Assembly (NCBI RefSeq): GCF_000682695.1
Contig: NZ_AWFG01000010.1
Coordinates: forward strand, 42,192 to 106,191
Direction of reading: 5' to 3'
From: Hyphomonas chukchiensis
GTDB lineage: Bacteria; Pseudomonadota; Alphaproteobacteria; Caulobacterales; Hyphomonadaceae
DNA: 64,000 nt
Shown here: positions 35,289 through 44,176 of the stretch, piece by piece
Position numbering within the stretch: position 1 is the first letter of the stretch
Layout: every line of letters begins with the position of its first letter
The notes under the pieces: model-generated
What the model was told of the DNA's origin: nothing
Seen by the model: only the letters and a program-made list of their open reading frames with translations
Database searches by the model: none
Program-made: the position numbers and the translations under genes

Positions 35289-35328
35289 ATTTGCACGGCT
35301 TTGGCAAGCCTGAAAGCGGAATGGATTG

Positions 35329-35796
35329 ATGTCTGACACTCCCTCGAAACCCTCCCTGAGGCTGAGCCAGTTCCTGCCCTACCGGCTGTCGGTGCTCTCC
35401 AACACCGTGTCGCGGAACATCGCGGACCTCTACGACCGGGCGTTCGGCCTTTCGATCTGGCAATGGCGGGTGATGGCCGTACTGGGCGAAAATTCCGGCA
35501 TCACGGCTACCGAGATCGGCCAGGTTACAGCCATGGACAAGGTGGCCGTCAGCCGCGCAGTCTCCGGCCTGCTGGACAGCGGCCATATTGCGCGCAGGGC
35601 CTCGAAAGAGGATGCGCGCCGGGCGATCCTGACGCTCACGGCCAAGGGCAAGGAGGTCTATGACCAGATCGTCCCGATCGCCCTTGCCGCCGAACGCGAC
35701 CTCGTCGAAACGCTGAGCGGGGAAGAGCAGGCGCAACTGGCCAGCCTGATGGAGAAGCTCGCCCGCGCGGCGGAGCCGGATCGCCCGCTCTGGTAA
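35329..35796 (+). CDS. MarR family regulator of tyrosine degradation
   Basis: 155 aa. The winged helix reads ITATEIGQVTAMDKVAVSRAVSGLLDSGHIARRASKEDARRA, with flanking dimerisation helices. It is divergent from the hpd operon across an 86-bp region carrying one strong palindrome, so it very likely represses hpd and itself in response to an aromatic intermediate. The ATG at 35329 directly follows an in-frame TTG. Confidence 0.9.
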   Translation: MSDTPSKPSLRLSQFLPYRLSVLSNTVSRNIADLYDRAFGLSIWQWRVMAVLGENSGITATEIGQVTAMDKVAVSRAVSGLLDSGHIARRASKEDARRAILTLTAKGKEVYDQIVPIALAAERDLVETLSGEEQAQLASLMEKLARAAEPDRPLW

Positions 35797-35921
35797 TCCC
35801 CTTCGCGGTCGTTCCGCGCCAACCACAGCACCGCCAGTCGTCGCGTAAGCCATCCCCACCCTGTCTTGTTTTTGCCAATTTTTACGGCAATCCTCAGTCG
35901 CAAAGCTGGGGAGATTCAATC

Positions 35922-37460
35922 ATGAAGTGGACCATAATAGGGGCGGCAACCGCGCTCATGCTAAGCGCGGCAACACTGGCAAGCGCGACGCCGCCGCCAC
36001 CCCAGCCGGAGCCGGTCTGGTCGGAGCCGCCGATCGAGCAACCGGCCATGGTCTATATCATCTATGACTCCAGCCGCTGGAGCGACTGCTCCTTCACCAG
36101 CGCCTTCGGGCCGCGTGGCGCGCGATACACGCCGAAGAAGGGGCAATACGCCCGCGCCGAGGCCTGGCCGGGCACCTTGGCTGTGAATATCGAATACGAT
36201 TCCATGTTCGGTAACTGGTGCGACAACCGGACGAACGCGCTTACCTTCCAGATAACACCCGGTGAGAACTTCCTGCTCTATGGGCCAGTCGCTGGAGAAA
36301 CCGCAAGCAACTATACCCGCCTGACGACCGAACAGGGCCGCGCGATGATAGCGGATCGCAAGATGATATCCCATACCAGGGTCACCGAAACGGCGGACAT
36401 GACGCAATTCGGCGGAGGCCAATATTATGGCCCTGCACCCTTTACCTATCAATTCATTGACATGCCCACCCCGCGCGAAGTGCGCGGCCAGGTGACGTGG
36501 CCAGATGGCCGTGTCTATCGCGGGCAACTGGACCGCAACGGCCTGATCGATGGCGAAATGCACTTCAGCTTTTACACCCGCTATGACGGCACTTTCAAAG
36601 GGTTCCTGCCATCCGGCGAGGGGCGGATGTGGTATGAGGACGGTACGTTTTATGAGGGCGCCTTCGTGGACGGCGTCCGGTCAGGCCCTGGCCGCGAAGT
36701 GAAGGCGGACGGCTCGGTTTTCATCGGCAACTTCAATCGGAATGTCGCCGACGGCGAAGGCATTTGCGGCGTGCCGGGCCAAGGCGCTGCCTACTGCGCC
36801 AAGGCGCAGGGCCAGGATTCCGAACCGAAACCGCTTGAAGCCGTGGCGAAGCAGATCGTCGACGAAAATGAACGCAAGGAAGTCGCCGAGGCTCTGGCCC
36901 CGCTTGATGCAACGATCGCAGAGGCTGACACGCTCGTGGGGCAATATTCCGATATGAAAGTGAATGAGCCCAACGCACATTACCGCGCCATCGACGAGAT
37001 GACCAAGCACTGCCAGTGTTACCTTCATGGCTGTATCGAAATAAAGGACGCAGGCGTCGTCTACACTGAAGCGCAAAAGCAGGCCTTCAAGGAAAAGGAC
37101 GCCCTCGAGACAAAGCGATGCGTCGCCTGGCGGGACGGTCGCGCAGGCCTGGATGACGAGGCCGAGATCGCAAGGCAGATCGCGTATTATGAAGGGATTA
37201 TCCAGAGCGAGAATGCAAAGCGTGAGGAGGCCGAGCGCCGGAAGGCGGCCGAGACGGCCCGGCTCGCGCGCGAGCAGGCTGAGGCCCGGGCTGCCCGACT
37301 AGTCGCTGCGAAACAGGCGGCCGCTGAAAGCAGGCAGGAAGCGGCCAACCGCCAGCGCAACATGTGCGCGCAACGCCCCACCATGTGCGGCTGCAACGCC
37401 ATTCTCGGAAAGCCTGAACCCGCCCGCCAGCCCGGCGAGCACTGGGCCTGCGCGCAGTGA
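35922..37460 (+). CDS. Exported MORN-repeat protein with coiled coil
   Basis: 512 aa. It has a signal peptide (cleavage near SATP, about residue 22) and an N-terminal domain with three cysteines of unknown family. Two to four MORN-like repeats follow near residues 185-280 (TWPDGRVYRGQLDRNGLIDGEM, WYEDGTFYEGAFVDGVRSGPG split by length limits). A helical Ala/Glu/Arg-rich coiled coil occupies ~415-485, and a Cys-rich tail with MCGCN and a final WACAQ ends the protein. MORN repeats usually face membranes. I know no matching characterised protein. GGGGAG precedes the ATG. Confidence 0.65.
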   Translation: MKWTIIGAATALMLSAATLASATPPPPQPEPVWSEPPIEQPAMVYIIYDSSRWSDCSFTSAFGPRGARYTPKKGQYARAEAWPGTLAVNIEYDSMFGNWCDNRTNALTFQITPGENFLLYGPVAGETASNYTRLTTEQGRAMIADRKMISHTRVTETADMTQFGGGQYYGPAPFTYQFIDMPTPREVRGQVTWPDGRVYRGQLDRNGLIDGEMHFSFYTRYDGTFKGFLPSGEGRMWYEDGTFYEGAFVDGVRSGPGREVKADGSVFIGNFNRNVADGEGICGVPGQGAAYCAKAQGQDSEPKPLEAVAKQIVDENERKEVAEALAPLDATIAEADTLVGQYSDMKVNEPNAHYRAIDEMTKHCQCYLHGCIEIKDAGVVYTEAQKQAFKEKDALETKRCVAWRDGRAGLDDEAEIARQIAYYEGIIQSENAKREEAERRKAAETARLAREQAEARAARLVAAKQAAAESRQEAANRQRNMCAQRPTMCGCNAILGKPEPARQPGEHWACAQ

Positions 37461-37466
37461 GGCGGC

Positions 37467-39278
37467 TTAGACCAGCGGCCAGAAGAACGGGATGACGAAC
37501 ATCGAGACCACGAACATGATTATGTTCAGGGGTAGCCCCACCTTGATGAAATCCATGAACCTGTAACCACCCGCCGTATAGACCAGTGTATTGGTCTGGT
37601 AGCCGATGGGCGTCGCGAAACTGGCGCTGGCGGCAAACATGACGGCTACCACGAAGGGGCGCGGGTCGATGCCGAGGTGGGTGCCGAAGCCGATGGCGAT
37701 GGGGGTCAGCAGCACAGCAGCGGCATTGTTGCTGATGAATTCGGTCAGCGCGGTCGTCACCAGATAAATCATGGCGAGCAAGGCCAGAGGGCCAAGACTG
37801 CCCATGGGCCCGGCGACAAGATCAATCACAAGCTGGACAGCACCGGTCTTCTCCATCGCCTGCCCGAGCGCGAGCATGCCGAAGATCAGCATGAGAATGT
37901 CCCAGCGGATGGCCTGATAGGCTTCCTGATGGTCGAGGCAGCCGAGTGCGACGACAGCGGTCGCCCCGATGATTGCAAGCGCCGCAATCGGCAGGACTTC
38001 AAAGGCAGCCAGTCCCATGACCAGTAGCAGCGCGATGACCGCGATACCCGCCTTGTCCCGGCGTACGGACCGGTCGCTGGTGGCCGTCAGGTTGTTGAGC
38101 GCCCCATCCTCGAACATCTGGCGCATGCCTGCCGCTGGCCCCTCGACCAGAACCGTATCGCCGACATCAAGGCGCATCTCGCCAAGCTGGTCCGCCATGT
38201 TCTCGCCGCGCCGGTGTACGGCCATGATGTAAACGCCATAAAGCCGGGCAAGACCAAGGCCGAGCAGGCGGCGGCCGATCAGGCGCGACTGCGGGCCGAT
38301 CACGCCCTCGGCAATGATCACTTCGCTCGCCTGAACCGGCTCAAATGCTGTGCCCTCCTGGGCATCCGCGCCGATGGCGACATGGCCCAGCTCCTTGAGG
38401 CTGAGCATTTCCGACACGGGCGAGCGCAGGACGATCCGGTCGCCGCCGCGCAGGATGAGCTTGCCCAGCGACGCCTTGAGCGACACGCCCTCACGCAGGA
38501 CATCAATGATCGAGAATCCGCGCTGGGGCGAGAAGCCCGTCTCGGAGAGGGGGCGCCCGATGAGCACGGAGTCGATAGGGATCAGGATCTGTGCAATGAA
38601 ACGGCGCTCTTTCTGGTCGGGCAGCATGCCGGCCAGCGTGTCGCGCTTGGGCAGCAGCCACCATCCGACCAGTGAAAAATAGGCCATGCCCGCGAGCGCA
38701 AGCAGCGAACCGGCTGCCGTGATCTCGAACATGCCGAACGGCTTGAGGCCACCTGACTGGGCGACACCGTCAACAAGCAGGTTGGTGGACGTGCCGATCA
38801 GGGTGGTGGTGCCACCGAATATGGAGGCAAAGGAGAGCGGGATCAGCAGTTTCGACGGCGATATCTTCAGCGACTTGGCAAGCCGGATCGCAACTGGGAT
38901 GAGCACGACGACAACGGGCGTGTTGTTGATGAAAGCCGACAGGAAGATCACGGCCAGCATCATTACAAGAATGGCGAGGATCGGCGACCAGCCATGCGTG
39001 GCTTGCGTCACCCATCGCCCGGCCTGATCGATCACGCCTGTCCGGTCGAGCGCGGCGGACATGACGAACATGGCGGCAATGGTCAGCGGCGCGGCATTGG
39101 AGAAGACCCCCAGCGTTTCCTTGACGCTCATGATGCCGGTCAGCATCAGCGTACCCATGGCCAGGAGCGCAATCACGTCTGCAGGAAGCGATTCCCGTAC
39201 GAAACCAAAAAACACGACAGTCACGAGGAACAGGACGATCGTGATCTGTACGGGGGACGAGGCCAAAAACTCGACCAT
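37467..39278 (-). CDS. SLC13/DASS-type transporter with TrkA-C domains
   Basis: 603 aa. Two membrane halves, each with a conserved hairpin (FINNTPVVVVLIPVAIRLA; FISNNAAAVLLTPIAIGFG), flank two soluble TrkA-C domains (residues ~215-390). SNASSFATPIGYQTN-like sequence near the C-terminus fits sodium-coupled anion carriers for sulfate or dicarboxylates. The substrate is unresolved. The ATG at 39278 has GGAG upstream, and the frame reaches a TTG at 39293. It ends six bases from the MORN gene. Confidence 0.9.
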   Translation of the reverse strand: MVEFLASSPVQITIVLFLVTVVFFGFVRESLPADVIALLAMGTLMLTGIMSVKETLGVFSNAAPLTIAAMFVMSAALDRTGVIDQAGRWVTQATHGWSPILAILVMMLAVIFLSAFINNTPVVVVLIPVAIRLAKSLKISPSKLLIPLSFASIFGGTTTLIGTSTNLLVDGVAQSGGLKPFGMFEITAAGSLLALAGMAYFSLVGWWLLPKRDTLAGMLPDQKERRFIAQILIPIDSVLIGRPLSETGFSPQRGFSIIDVLREGVSLKASLGKLILRGGDRIVLRSPVSEMLSLKELGHVAIGADAQEGTAFEPVQASEVIIAEGVIGPQSRLIGRRLLGLGLARLYGVYIMAVHRRGENMADQLGEMRLDVGDTVLVEGPAAGMRQMFEDGALNNLTATSDRSVRRDKAGIAVIALLLVMGLAAFEVLPIAALAIIGATAVVALGCLDHQEAYQAIRWDILMLIFGMLALGQAMEKTGAVQLVIDLVAGPMGSLGPLALLAMIYLVTTALTEFISNNAAAVLLTPIAIGFGTHLGIDPRPFVVAVMFAASASFATPIGYQTNTLVYTAGGYRFMDFIKVGLPLNIIMFVVSMFVIPFFWPLV

Positions 39279-39388
39279 GCGGATGAACTCCAAAATTCTG
39301 GAGCGATTAGACCTGAAGCCCTAATCGACGCAACGGCTCTTGCGCGTTCGGCACGCAAACGACGATACAGATTTTCTAATCGATGAGC

Positions 39389-40369
39389 CTAGCTGACCCG
39401 TCGGCGACGGGCGTAAAGCGAGCGTGACACAGGGCCGTCTTCCTCGACCGTGAAGCCTTCAACGAGACGCGCGATGAAGGCCGATAGCTGGTCGCGGACT
39501 TCATAGGGCGCTTCCATGGGCAGGAAATGGGACGTTCCGCGCACCTGTTTCATCATCAGGTTGGGGTACATCTGGATGAGCTGGGCGCGCACCTTGCCGC
39601 TGATGACGGAATCCGAATTAGGCCTGAGGATGGTGATCGGGATCTTCTTCTTTCTCACCTTGCGCATCGCGCCCCAGGGACGGTTGCGCTGTGCGGCAAA
39701 AGTTGCCGCTTCCCATTTCGGTTCACACAGCAGTCGCCATTCCTGTTCTGCGTTGGCAGCTTCGTCATGATCGACACGATCAATGCCATCCAGCAGGTAG
39801 TCGGCCAGAAAGGGCTCGCGCCAGCTGCTGAATGCGCCACGGCCCGTATAGGAATCGAGCGCATCGCGGAAGGATTTGAACACCGGTTTGCGCTTGCGCG
39901 CCCGCTTGGCCATGCCATTGCGCGCGATCAGCATCGAAACTGGCGGGAAGACGTGGTTCCAGAAATAGACCTTGCGCGACAGGATGACCGGATCGACCAG
40001 CACGAGGCCCTTCACCAGATCCGGCCGCTTGCCTGCAACCATCAGCGCGACGCAGCCTCCCATGGAGTGCCCGCCAAGGACAACGCCGTGGGGCGCCTCC
40101 TTTTCCAGCCACTCTATGACATCGTCACGAAACCGGCTCCAGGATTTGAGGCTGCGCGGCTTGGCAGCCAGCGTGGTGCGCCCATGCCCGCGCATGTCGA
40201 GCGCCGCGATACGGGCCCGAAGCCCCAGCGGCGCGAGCAGCGATTGATAGGTCATGGCATTGAAGCCGGTCGCATGCAGCCACACGGCGGCATAGGGCTT
40301 GATGGGGTCCCCAAACTCGATGCCGACAAGTTCGCCGCCGGCCTTCAACTCACTTTTAATTCTGCGCAT
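39389..40369 (-). CDS. Alpha/beta hydrolase
   Basis: 326 aa. The nucleophile elbow GGHSMGG carries the catalytic serine, and a late GTSHFLPMEAP segment the histidine. LHATGFNAMTYQSLLAPL provides the oxyanion region. The substrate is unknown. Its start overlaps the stop of the DUF4197 lipoprotein gene (TGATG). Confidence 0.87.
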   Translation of the reverse strand: MRRIKSELKAGGELVGIEFGDPIKPYAAVWLHATGFNAMTYQSLLAPLGLRARIAALDMRGHGRTTLAAKPRSLKSWSRFRDDVIEWLEKEAPHGVVLGGHSMGGCVALMVAGKRPDLVKGLVLVDPVILSRKVYFWNHVFPPVSMLIARNGMAKRARKRKPVFKSFRDALDSYTGRGAFSSWREPFLADYLLDGIDRVDHDEAANAEQEWRLLCEPKWEAATFAAQRNRPWGAMRKVRKKKIPITILRPNSDSVISGKVRAQLIQMYPNLMMKQVRGTSHFLPMEAPYEVRDQLSAFIARLVEGFTVEEDGPVSRSLYARRRRVS

Positions 40370-41106
40370 CAGGCGCGATTCCCGAATACACGGCGCAGGA
40401 TTTCGCTCGTACGTGCCACTGGGTTTTCCCGAATCTTCTTTTCCTCTTCCGCCACATAAAGGAAGATTCCGTCAAGTCCGAGGCCCACGGCATGTTGCGT
40501 CAGATCGTTCTGAAGGCTGCCCGTCACACCGCCGAAACCATACTGGCCGGCAACCTGTTCAAGTTGCGTGAAGGCACCGGACTGCGCGAGCGTCTGTTTC
40601 ACATAAGGCGTGAACGCCTGGCGCAGCTGTGTCTCTGTTCGGGAACGGAGATAATCGGTGGCAGCCGTGTCGCCGCCATTCAGTATCTGCAGGGCATCAT
40701 TGATCGTGATGGATTTCACGGCGCCCAGTATCAAGGTCCTGGCCTCTGGCACGGCCGCTTCTGCCGCGCGGTTCATGCGCATTTCAAGATCATCAAGCGG
40801 GCCGCTCGCCCCAACGCGAGCCAGATTAGTCTGGATGTCGCGATAGGTCTTTGGCAGCGGAATGCGTATGCGCGGATCGCCGAAATAGCCGTTTGTCTTG
40901 CCGAGTTGCGAGGCGACGAGATTCGTACCGACCGTCAGCGCCTCGCGCAGGCCCGCATCGATCTCGGCCTGCGTCAGGGCGCTCTGGCCACCCGGCGTGC
41001 CCATGATATCGCCAAGAATCGCGCCGTAGTCGCCCGCAGTTCCGGTTGTTGCGCAGCCCGTTGGCAAAAGCGCCAGCGCCAGCGCACTGAATGTCGCTAT
41101 TCTCAT
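40369..41106 (-). CDS. DUF4197 lipoprotein
   Basis: 245 aa. A lipobox LPTGC places the lipidated cysteine at residue 18. The mature part shows the DUF4197 features: GLREALTVGT, the PLPKTYRDIQTNLARVG segment and a C-terminal GLDGIFLYVAEEEKKIRENPVARTSE motif. The function is unknown. It is co-translated with the downstream hydrolase. GGAGAGG precedes the ATG. Confidence 0.88.
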   Translation of the reverse strand: MRIATFSALALALLPTGCATTGTAGDYGAILGDIMGTPGGQSALTQAEIDAGLREALTVGTNLVASQLGKTNGYFGDPRIRIPLPKTYRDIQTNLARVGASGPLDDLEMRMNRAAEAAVPEARTLILGAVKSITINDALQILNGGDTAATDYLRSRTETQLRQAFTPYVKQTLAQSGAFTQLEQVAGQYGFGGVTGSLQNDLTQHAVGLGLDGIFLYVAEEEKKIRENPVARTSEILRRVFGNRA

Positions 41107-41237
41107 CGCCCTCTCCTCAACTTGCCGCCCTGACCACCCGCCGGGACCCTACAGGAGCGCCCAGGTGAATAGAAGAGACAAGAACACCGCTGCGGCATCA
41201 AAGCGATGGGTTACAGTCTTGTCATCAGAAATGCGTT

Positions 41238-41253
41238 GACCACACATGTAGTC
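41238..41253. promoter_or_regulatory. BlaI-type operator, distal copy
   Basis: GACCACACATGTAGTC has six-base inverted arms (one mismatch) around ACAT. Arm and spacer lengths are identical to the second copy 25 bp downstream. Confidence 0.7.
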
Positions 41254-41262
41254 TTCGCTTAA

Positions 41263-41278
41263 GACTACGCGTGTAGTC
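41263..41278. promoter_or_regulatory. BlaI-type operator, proximal copy
   Basis: GACTACGCGTGTAGTC has perfect GACTAC/GTAGTC arms around a four-base centre. It resembles the TACTACA-TGTAGTA operators of BlaI/MecI and lies 22 bp before the BlaI-like start. Confidence 0.8.
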
Positions 41279-41300
41279 CAATCTCGGGGAGAGAGCAGGA

Positions 41301-41663
41301 ATGAAAATATCGGCCGCAGAACTCGAAGTCCTGAGCGTGCTGTGGGAGCAACCCGGCATCGCGGCAAGCGATGTGCATGAGGCGCTCGCAAATGACAAGG
41401 ACTGGACCAGCCGCACCGTAAAGACACTCCTGTCGCGCCTCGTCGAAAAAGGCGCCGTCAGCACGCAGGAAGACGGCAGGCGATATCTTTACATTCCGGC
41501 GATTGACGAAGAATCCTACAAGGCCAAGGCAGCTGGCCAATTCATAGACCGGGTTTTCTCCGGACGCGCTGCACCACTCGTTGCCTACCTGGCAGACAGC
41601 CGCGGCCTGACATCCCAGGATATCGAAGACCTGGAAAAACTTTTGGGGGACCTCAAGAAATGA
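41301..41663 (+). CDS. BlaI/MecI family repressor
   Basis: 120 aa. An N-terminal winged helix (AELEVLSVLWEQPGIAASDVHEAL, WTSRTVKTLLSRLVEKGAV) is followed by a short dimerisation tail. BlaI repressors are cleaved through the action of a BlaR1/M56 partner, here the next gene with an ATGA overlap. Two matching palindromes precede it. No beta-lactamase or mecA-like gene lies nearby, so its target genes are not obvious. Confidence 0.92.
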   Translation: MKISAAELEVLSVLWEQPGIAASDVHEALANDKDWTSRTVKTLLSRLVEKGAVSTQEDGRRYLYIPAIDEESYKAKAAGQFIDRVFSGRAAPLVAYLADSRGLTSQDIEDLEKLLGDLKK

Positions 41664-43567
41664 TCACCGAATTTCTCACGCCTGATCCGAAATCGGTCAT
41701 GGAAATGGTTCTTGCCGTTTCGCTGCTGCTCCTTGTGGTTCTCTTTGCCCGCAAGGCTGTCGCCCGCGAATTCGGCCCTGGCCTCGCCTATGCGCTCTGG
41801 CTGTTGCCTCTGGCGCGCCTTGTCATGCCGCCTTTGCCGACGGGCATGTCCTGGATCAGCCTTCTCGGCCTCGCGCCAAGCCTGCCGCTGACAGACGCGG
41901 CAAAGGTCTCGGCATCAACGGCGACCCAGGTCTGGGCATCCAGTGATGCGCACACCGTCACGATCGCGCCTGTGACACACACAGTGGACGCCGTGCCAGT
42001 CGCGCCTGTCACAACGGATGGCAGTTTCCTCCCTGGCATGGATATGGCCGCATCGGTCATGACCCTCCTGCTGGCGGTCTGGGTTATCGGCACGCTGGTT
42101 GCCCTTGTCCGCAACAGCGCCGCACAGCAGAGCTTCATGCCCGTCGTTGCCCGCGAGAAGATGCCGGCCTCACCGCAGCTGCAAGCCCTTGCAGATGACG
42201 TTGCCCGTCAGGTCGGCCTGAAGCGGACACCGCAGATTGCCACCAGCCTGATCTCGAACGGCCCGCTCGTGACCGGACTCTTCCGCCCGATCGTGCTCCT
42301 GCCCGCATGGTTCGAGGCCGATTATGATCGGGTCCAGCAACGTGCCGCCCTCGCCCATGAGCTGACGCATGTGAAACGCGGCGATCTCTGGGCGCTGCAG
42401 ATCGCCGAACTCTTTGTTGCCTGCCTCTGGTTCAACCCATTGGCCTACATGTCCCGTGCGGCCTTTCGCACAGACCAGGAAGCAGCCTGCGACGGCGATG
42501 TCCTGCGCTGCGGCGCCGCCAGCCCGCACGCCTATGGCTCGACGCTGCTGAAAGCCGTGCGGATTTCGGTGCCGGAACGCCTGCCAATGGCGGCCAGCCT
42601 GCCGCTGACCCATTCCCTGAAGGAGCGTATGCGCCGCATGGCCTATCCGGCGCCGACGAAGCGCCGCCGGCTGGCGGGTGTGGGGCTGACGGCCCTGCTC
42701 GGTTCGGTGGCAGTCATCTCTACGGCGTCCGTGACGGCCAGCGCCGGAGAAGCAAAAGCAGAGCTGACGCGCAGCCTGAAGATCGACAACTCCACGCTGT
42801 ATATCAATGGCAAGAAAGTCGAGGATCGCCAGTTCGTCCTGCTGGGGGATCCGATCCAGACGCCTGATCCGTCCATCGAAGCGGATATCGCCGAACTGAA
42901 CCACCGGATCAGCCTGGAAGCCCGCAACATCAACGTACCCGATGCCATGCCGCCTCTGCCACCGATGCCTGTCATGCCGGCGCAACCGCCTGCGCCGCCC
43001 GTACCGCCAGCCCGTGATGTTTCCGAACTCGATGGCGGCACGCATAGCCATGCATTTTCAGAAGAAGCGGCTGAGGCTGAAGCAGAAGCAAATGCGGCGG
43101 CCTGGGAAGCCTGGTCCGACGAATACGAAAGCCGCATGTCGCAATGGGAAGACGAAGTGGATCATATCGTCTCCAAATGGGAAGACACCTACGGCGAAGA
43201 CCTTGAAAGAACCAATATGGAGATCGAAGCGCGTATCGAGAGCTGGACCGGCCAACTCGAAGCCAAGATTGAAGCAGCCTACGGCGACGGCCAGGAGGGC
43301 CGCGAAGAGCAGACCACCCAGGCGCTAGAAACACTCGCGCTTTCCTGCCGAGACGCGAAGCTGGCCCCGGGCGAGACCCGCATCCTGGCTGCCCCCGGCC
43401 CGTATGGCGACGATCTTCATGTCGCCTGTGTCGAAGGCAATGCCGCTCGCCTGAAGGCCGCCGAGACACTGGCCGCCATTAAGGAAAGCGGTCTTCTGCG
43501 CGATGAGGAAAAAGCGGCTTTCCGGAAGATCGGAACGTTCCGCCGCACGATCGAGATCAACAAATAG
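41660..43567 (+). CDS. M56 (BlaR1-like) sensor peptidase with novel C-terminal domain
   Basis: 635 aa. Membrane helices near the N-terminus precede the zinc peptidase site AHELTH (His233, Glu234, His237), which faces the cytoplasm in BlaR1. A last helix lies near 339-357. After it, classical BlaR1 has a penicillin-binding sensor. Here there is instead a proline-rich linker (about residues 430-455), then an acidic coil with regularly spaced tryptophans (WEAW, QWEDE, KWEDT, ESWTG) and a small C-terminal domain with two cysteines. The ligand is therefore unknown. An intrinsic terminator follows. Confidence 0.88.
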   Translation: MITEFLTPDPKSVMEMVLAVSLLLLVVLFARKAVAREFGPGLAYALWLLPLARLVMPPLPTGMSWISLLGLAPSLPLTDAAKVSASTATQVWASSDAHTVTIAPVTHTVDAVPVAPVTTDGSFLPGMDMAASVMTLLLAVWVIGTLVALVRNSAAQQSFMPVVAREKMPASPQLQALADDVARQVGLKRTPQIATSLISNGPLVTGLFRPIVLLPAWFEADYDRVQQRAALAHELTHVKRGDLWALQIAELFVACLWFNPLAYMSRAAFRTDQEAACDGDVLRCGAASPHAYGSTLLKAVRISVPERLPMAASLPLTHSLKERMRRMAYPAPTKRRRLAGVGLTALLGSVAVISTASVTASAGEAKAELTRSLKIDNSTLYINGKKVEDRQFVLLGDPIQTPDPSIEADIAELNHRISLEARNINVPDAMPPLPPMPVMPAQPPAPPVPPARDVSELDGGTHSHAFSEEAAEAEAEANAAAWEAWSDEYESRMSQWEDEVDHIVSKWEDTYGEDLERTNMEIEARIESWTGQLEAKIEAAYGDGQEGREEQTTQALETLALSCRDAKLAPGETRILAAPGPYGDDLHVACVEGNAARLKAAETLAAIKESGLLRDEEKAAFRKIGTFRRTIEINK

Positions 43568-43600
43568 GCGTTGTAACCTCACCTTTTGCCAACGCTTGAG

Positions 43601-43633
43601 GCCCCGGTGTGTCTCCGACACCGGGGCCCTTTT
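43601..43633 (+). terminator. Intrinsic terminator of the BlaI/M56 operon
   Basis: GCCCCGGTGT and ACACCGGGGC form a perfect ten-pair stem with a seven-base loop, followed by CCTTTTC. Confidence 0.85.
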
Positions 43634-43705
43634 CTGTTCAACGCGCTTTGCGCCTGCGTGCCCCGGCTTTAGGGTGCGCCATGATCAGCCAGACGGGACG
43701 TTGCA

Positions 43706-44152
43706 ATGATGAAAACCAGATTCGCCGCCATCCTGCTTGGCCTTGCCTGCCTCACAGCCTGCGCCTCCGTCGAGCCGAAGCCCTGCACGGCTGAATGGGT
43801 CGACTACAAGACCGACAAGGTGCTGAAAAAGTTCGCGTCGAACAACCGCGGCATGATCAACGACCTGCGCCGCTTGCAGAATGCCGATGGCGATGTCGAC
43901 CCGTTTGTGGCCATGCAGCTGCTCTCCAAGAAGGATCGAATCCAGCGCTTTGCCGATACGTTCCAGACCATCGTCGTTCCCGAACTTCAAGCGGCTGTCG
44001 ATCAATGCGGCGACGAAGAACTGACCCCGGCCTTCACCGAGTTCCTGCGCAATGAAGGCGTTGGCGACGCGACACTGCAATGGGTTGGCCCGCTGATCGG
44101 ATTGATGCAGGACATGCGCGAGCCGCAAAACCAGCGGCCGAACACGCTCTAG
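43706..44152 (+). CDS. Lipoprotein, unknown
   Basis: 148 aa. A lipobox LTAC puts the lipidated cysteine at about residue 19. The mature helical sequence (EWVDYKTDKVLKKFASNNRGMINDLRRLQ; split family unknown) is conserved-looking but unrecognised. Tandem ATGs at 43706 and 43709 are both possible. It precedes kdsB by 24 bp and may be in its operon. Confidence 0.65.
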   Translation: MMKTRFAAILLGLACLTACASVEPKPCTAEWVDYKTDKVLKKFASNNRGMINDLRRLQNADGDVDPFVAMQLLSKKDRIQRFADTFQTIVVPELQAAVDQCGDEELTPAFTEFLRNEGVGDATLQWVGPLIGLMQDMREPQNQRPNTL

Positions 44153-44176
44153 GCCCCACGCCAAGGTAATGCCTGC

